From: Cytophagales bacterium
Lineage (GTDB): Bacteria; Bacteroidota; Bacteroidia; Cytophagales; Cyclobacteriaceae
Reading direction: 5' to 3'
DNA length: 6,167 nt
Assembly: GCA_027317105.1 (NCBI GenBank)
Contig: DAHVFH010000090.1
Coordinates: forward strand, 1-6,167
Below, in pieces: positions 6,094 through 6,167 of the stretch. The translations under genes and the position numbers were made by a program. Positions within the stretch are counted from its first letter, which is position 1; each line of letters opens with the position of its first letter. The notes below the pieces were generated by a model. That model was not told the DNA's origin, searched no databases, and was given only the letters and a program-made list of their open reading frames with translations.

Positions 6094-6167
6094 ATGAAAA
6101 AGGAGGAGTTTTTAGCACTAGCGGAAAGCCGCTATGATGCCCTTCGCGAACTCAACAAGGGCAACGT
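6094..6167 (+). CDS. N-terminal fragment, possibly an IS-encoded protein
   Basis: An ATG at 6094 opens a frame that stays open to the window edge: 24 codons beginning MKKEEFLALAESRYDAL. The charged helical opening '(M)xKEEFLxLAxxRYxxLxxLN' reminds me of a small protein encoded ahead of, or within, transposase genes of some Bacteroidota insertion sequences, but this is recall from a short stretch and not proof. No Shine-Dalgarno sequence precedes it. Its position next to a truncated hydrolase gene fits a mobile element. It could equally be an ordinary gene of unknown function. Confidence 0.4.
   Translation, partial: MKKEEFLALAESRYDALRELNKGN

Overview
The window looks like a chromosomal stretch from a Bacteroidota bacterium, probably of the Cytophagales/Chitinophagales type. 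Four things point there. Secreted proteins have signal peptides ending in Ala/Ser followed by Gln. Start codons lack Shine-Dalgarno sequences. A good match to the Bacteroidota promoter (TTTG, then TAnnTTTG) sits just ahead of glnS. The partial gene at the left edge begins with the N-terminus I associate with MacB-type ABC ATPases of this phylum. Species cannot be determined from the sequence alone.

Layout, left to right. (1) 1-35, minus: the first 11 codons of a probable ABC-transporter ATPase. (2) 36-283: intergenic, ending in a 7-bp-periodic CAG/CTG array that runs up to the next stop codon. (3) 284-721, minus: a small secreted OmpA-like peptidoglycan-binding protein. (4) 722-969: divergent intergenic region holding a long imperfect hairpin built from CTCTGCG-like units. 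(5) 970-1416, plus: a small secreted protein with a lipocalin-like look. (6) 1417-1490: a second, different 7-bp-periodic array between convergent genes. (7) 1491-2987, minus: a secreted S10 serine-carboxypeptidase-family protein with its catalytic triad. (8) 3157-4800, plus: glutaminyl-tRNA synthetase, the one clear housekeeping gene. (9) 4966-5631, plus: a secreted protein with a probable concanavalin-like beta-sandwich domain. (10) 5720-6019, minus: the C-terminal third of an alpha/beta hydrolase, probably a remnant. (11) 6094-6167, plus: the 5' end of a gene that may belong to an insertion sequence.

The genes do not form an evident operon or pathway. Most are separated by non-coding gaps and change strand repeatedly. 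The recurring functional theme is the cell envelope: four of the complete genes encode exported proteins.

No new multi-gene system is visible. The most unusual content is non-coding: three short-unit phased repeat elements within about 1.3 kb. Two have strict 7-bp spacing and abut gene 3' ends. Two switch strand orientation in the middle and so can fold into hairpins.
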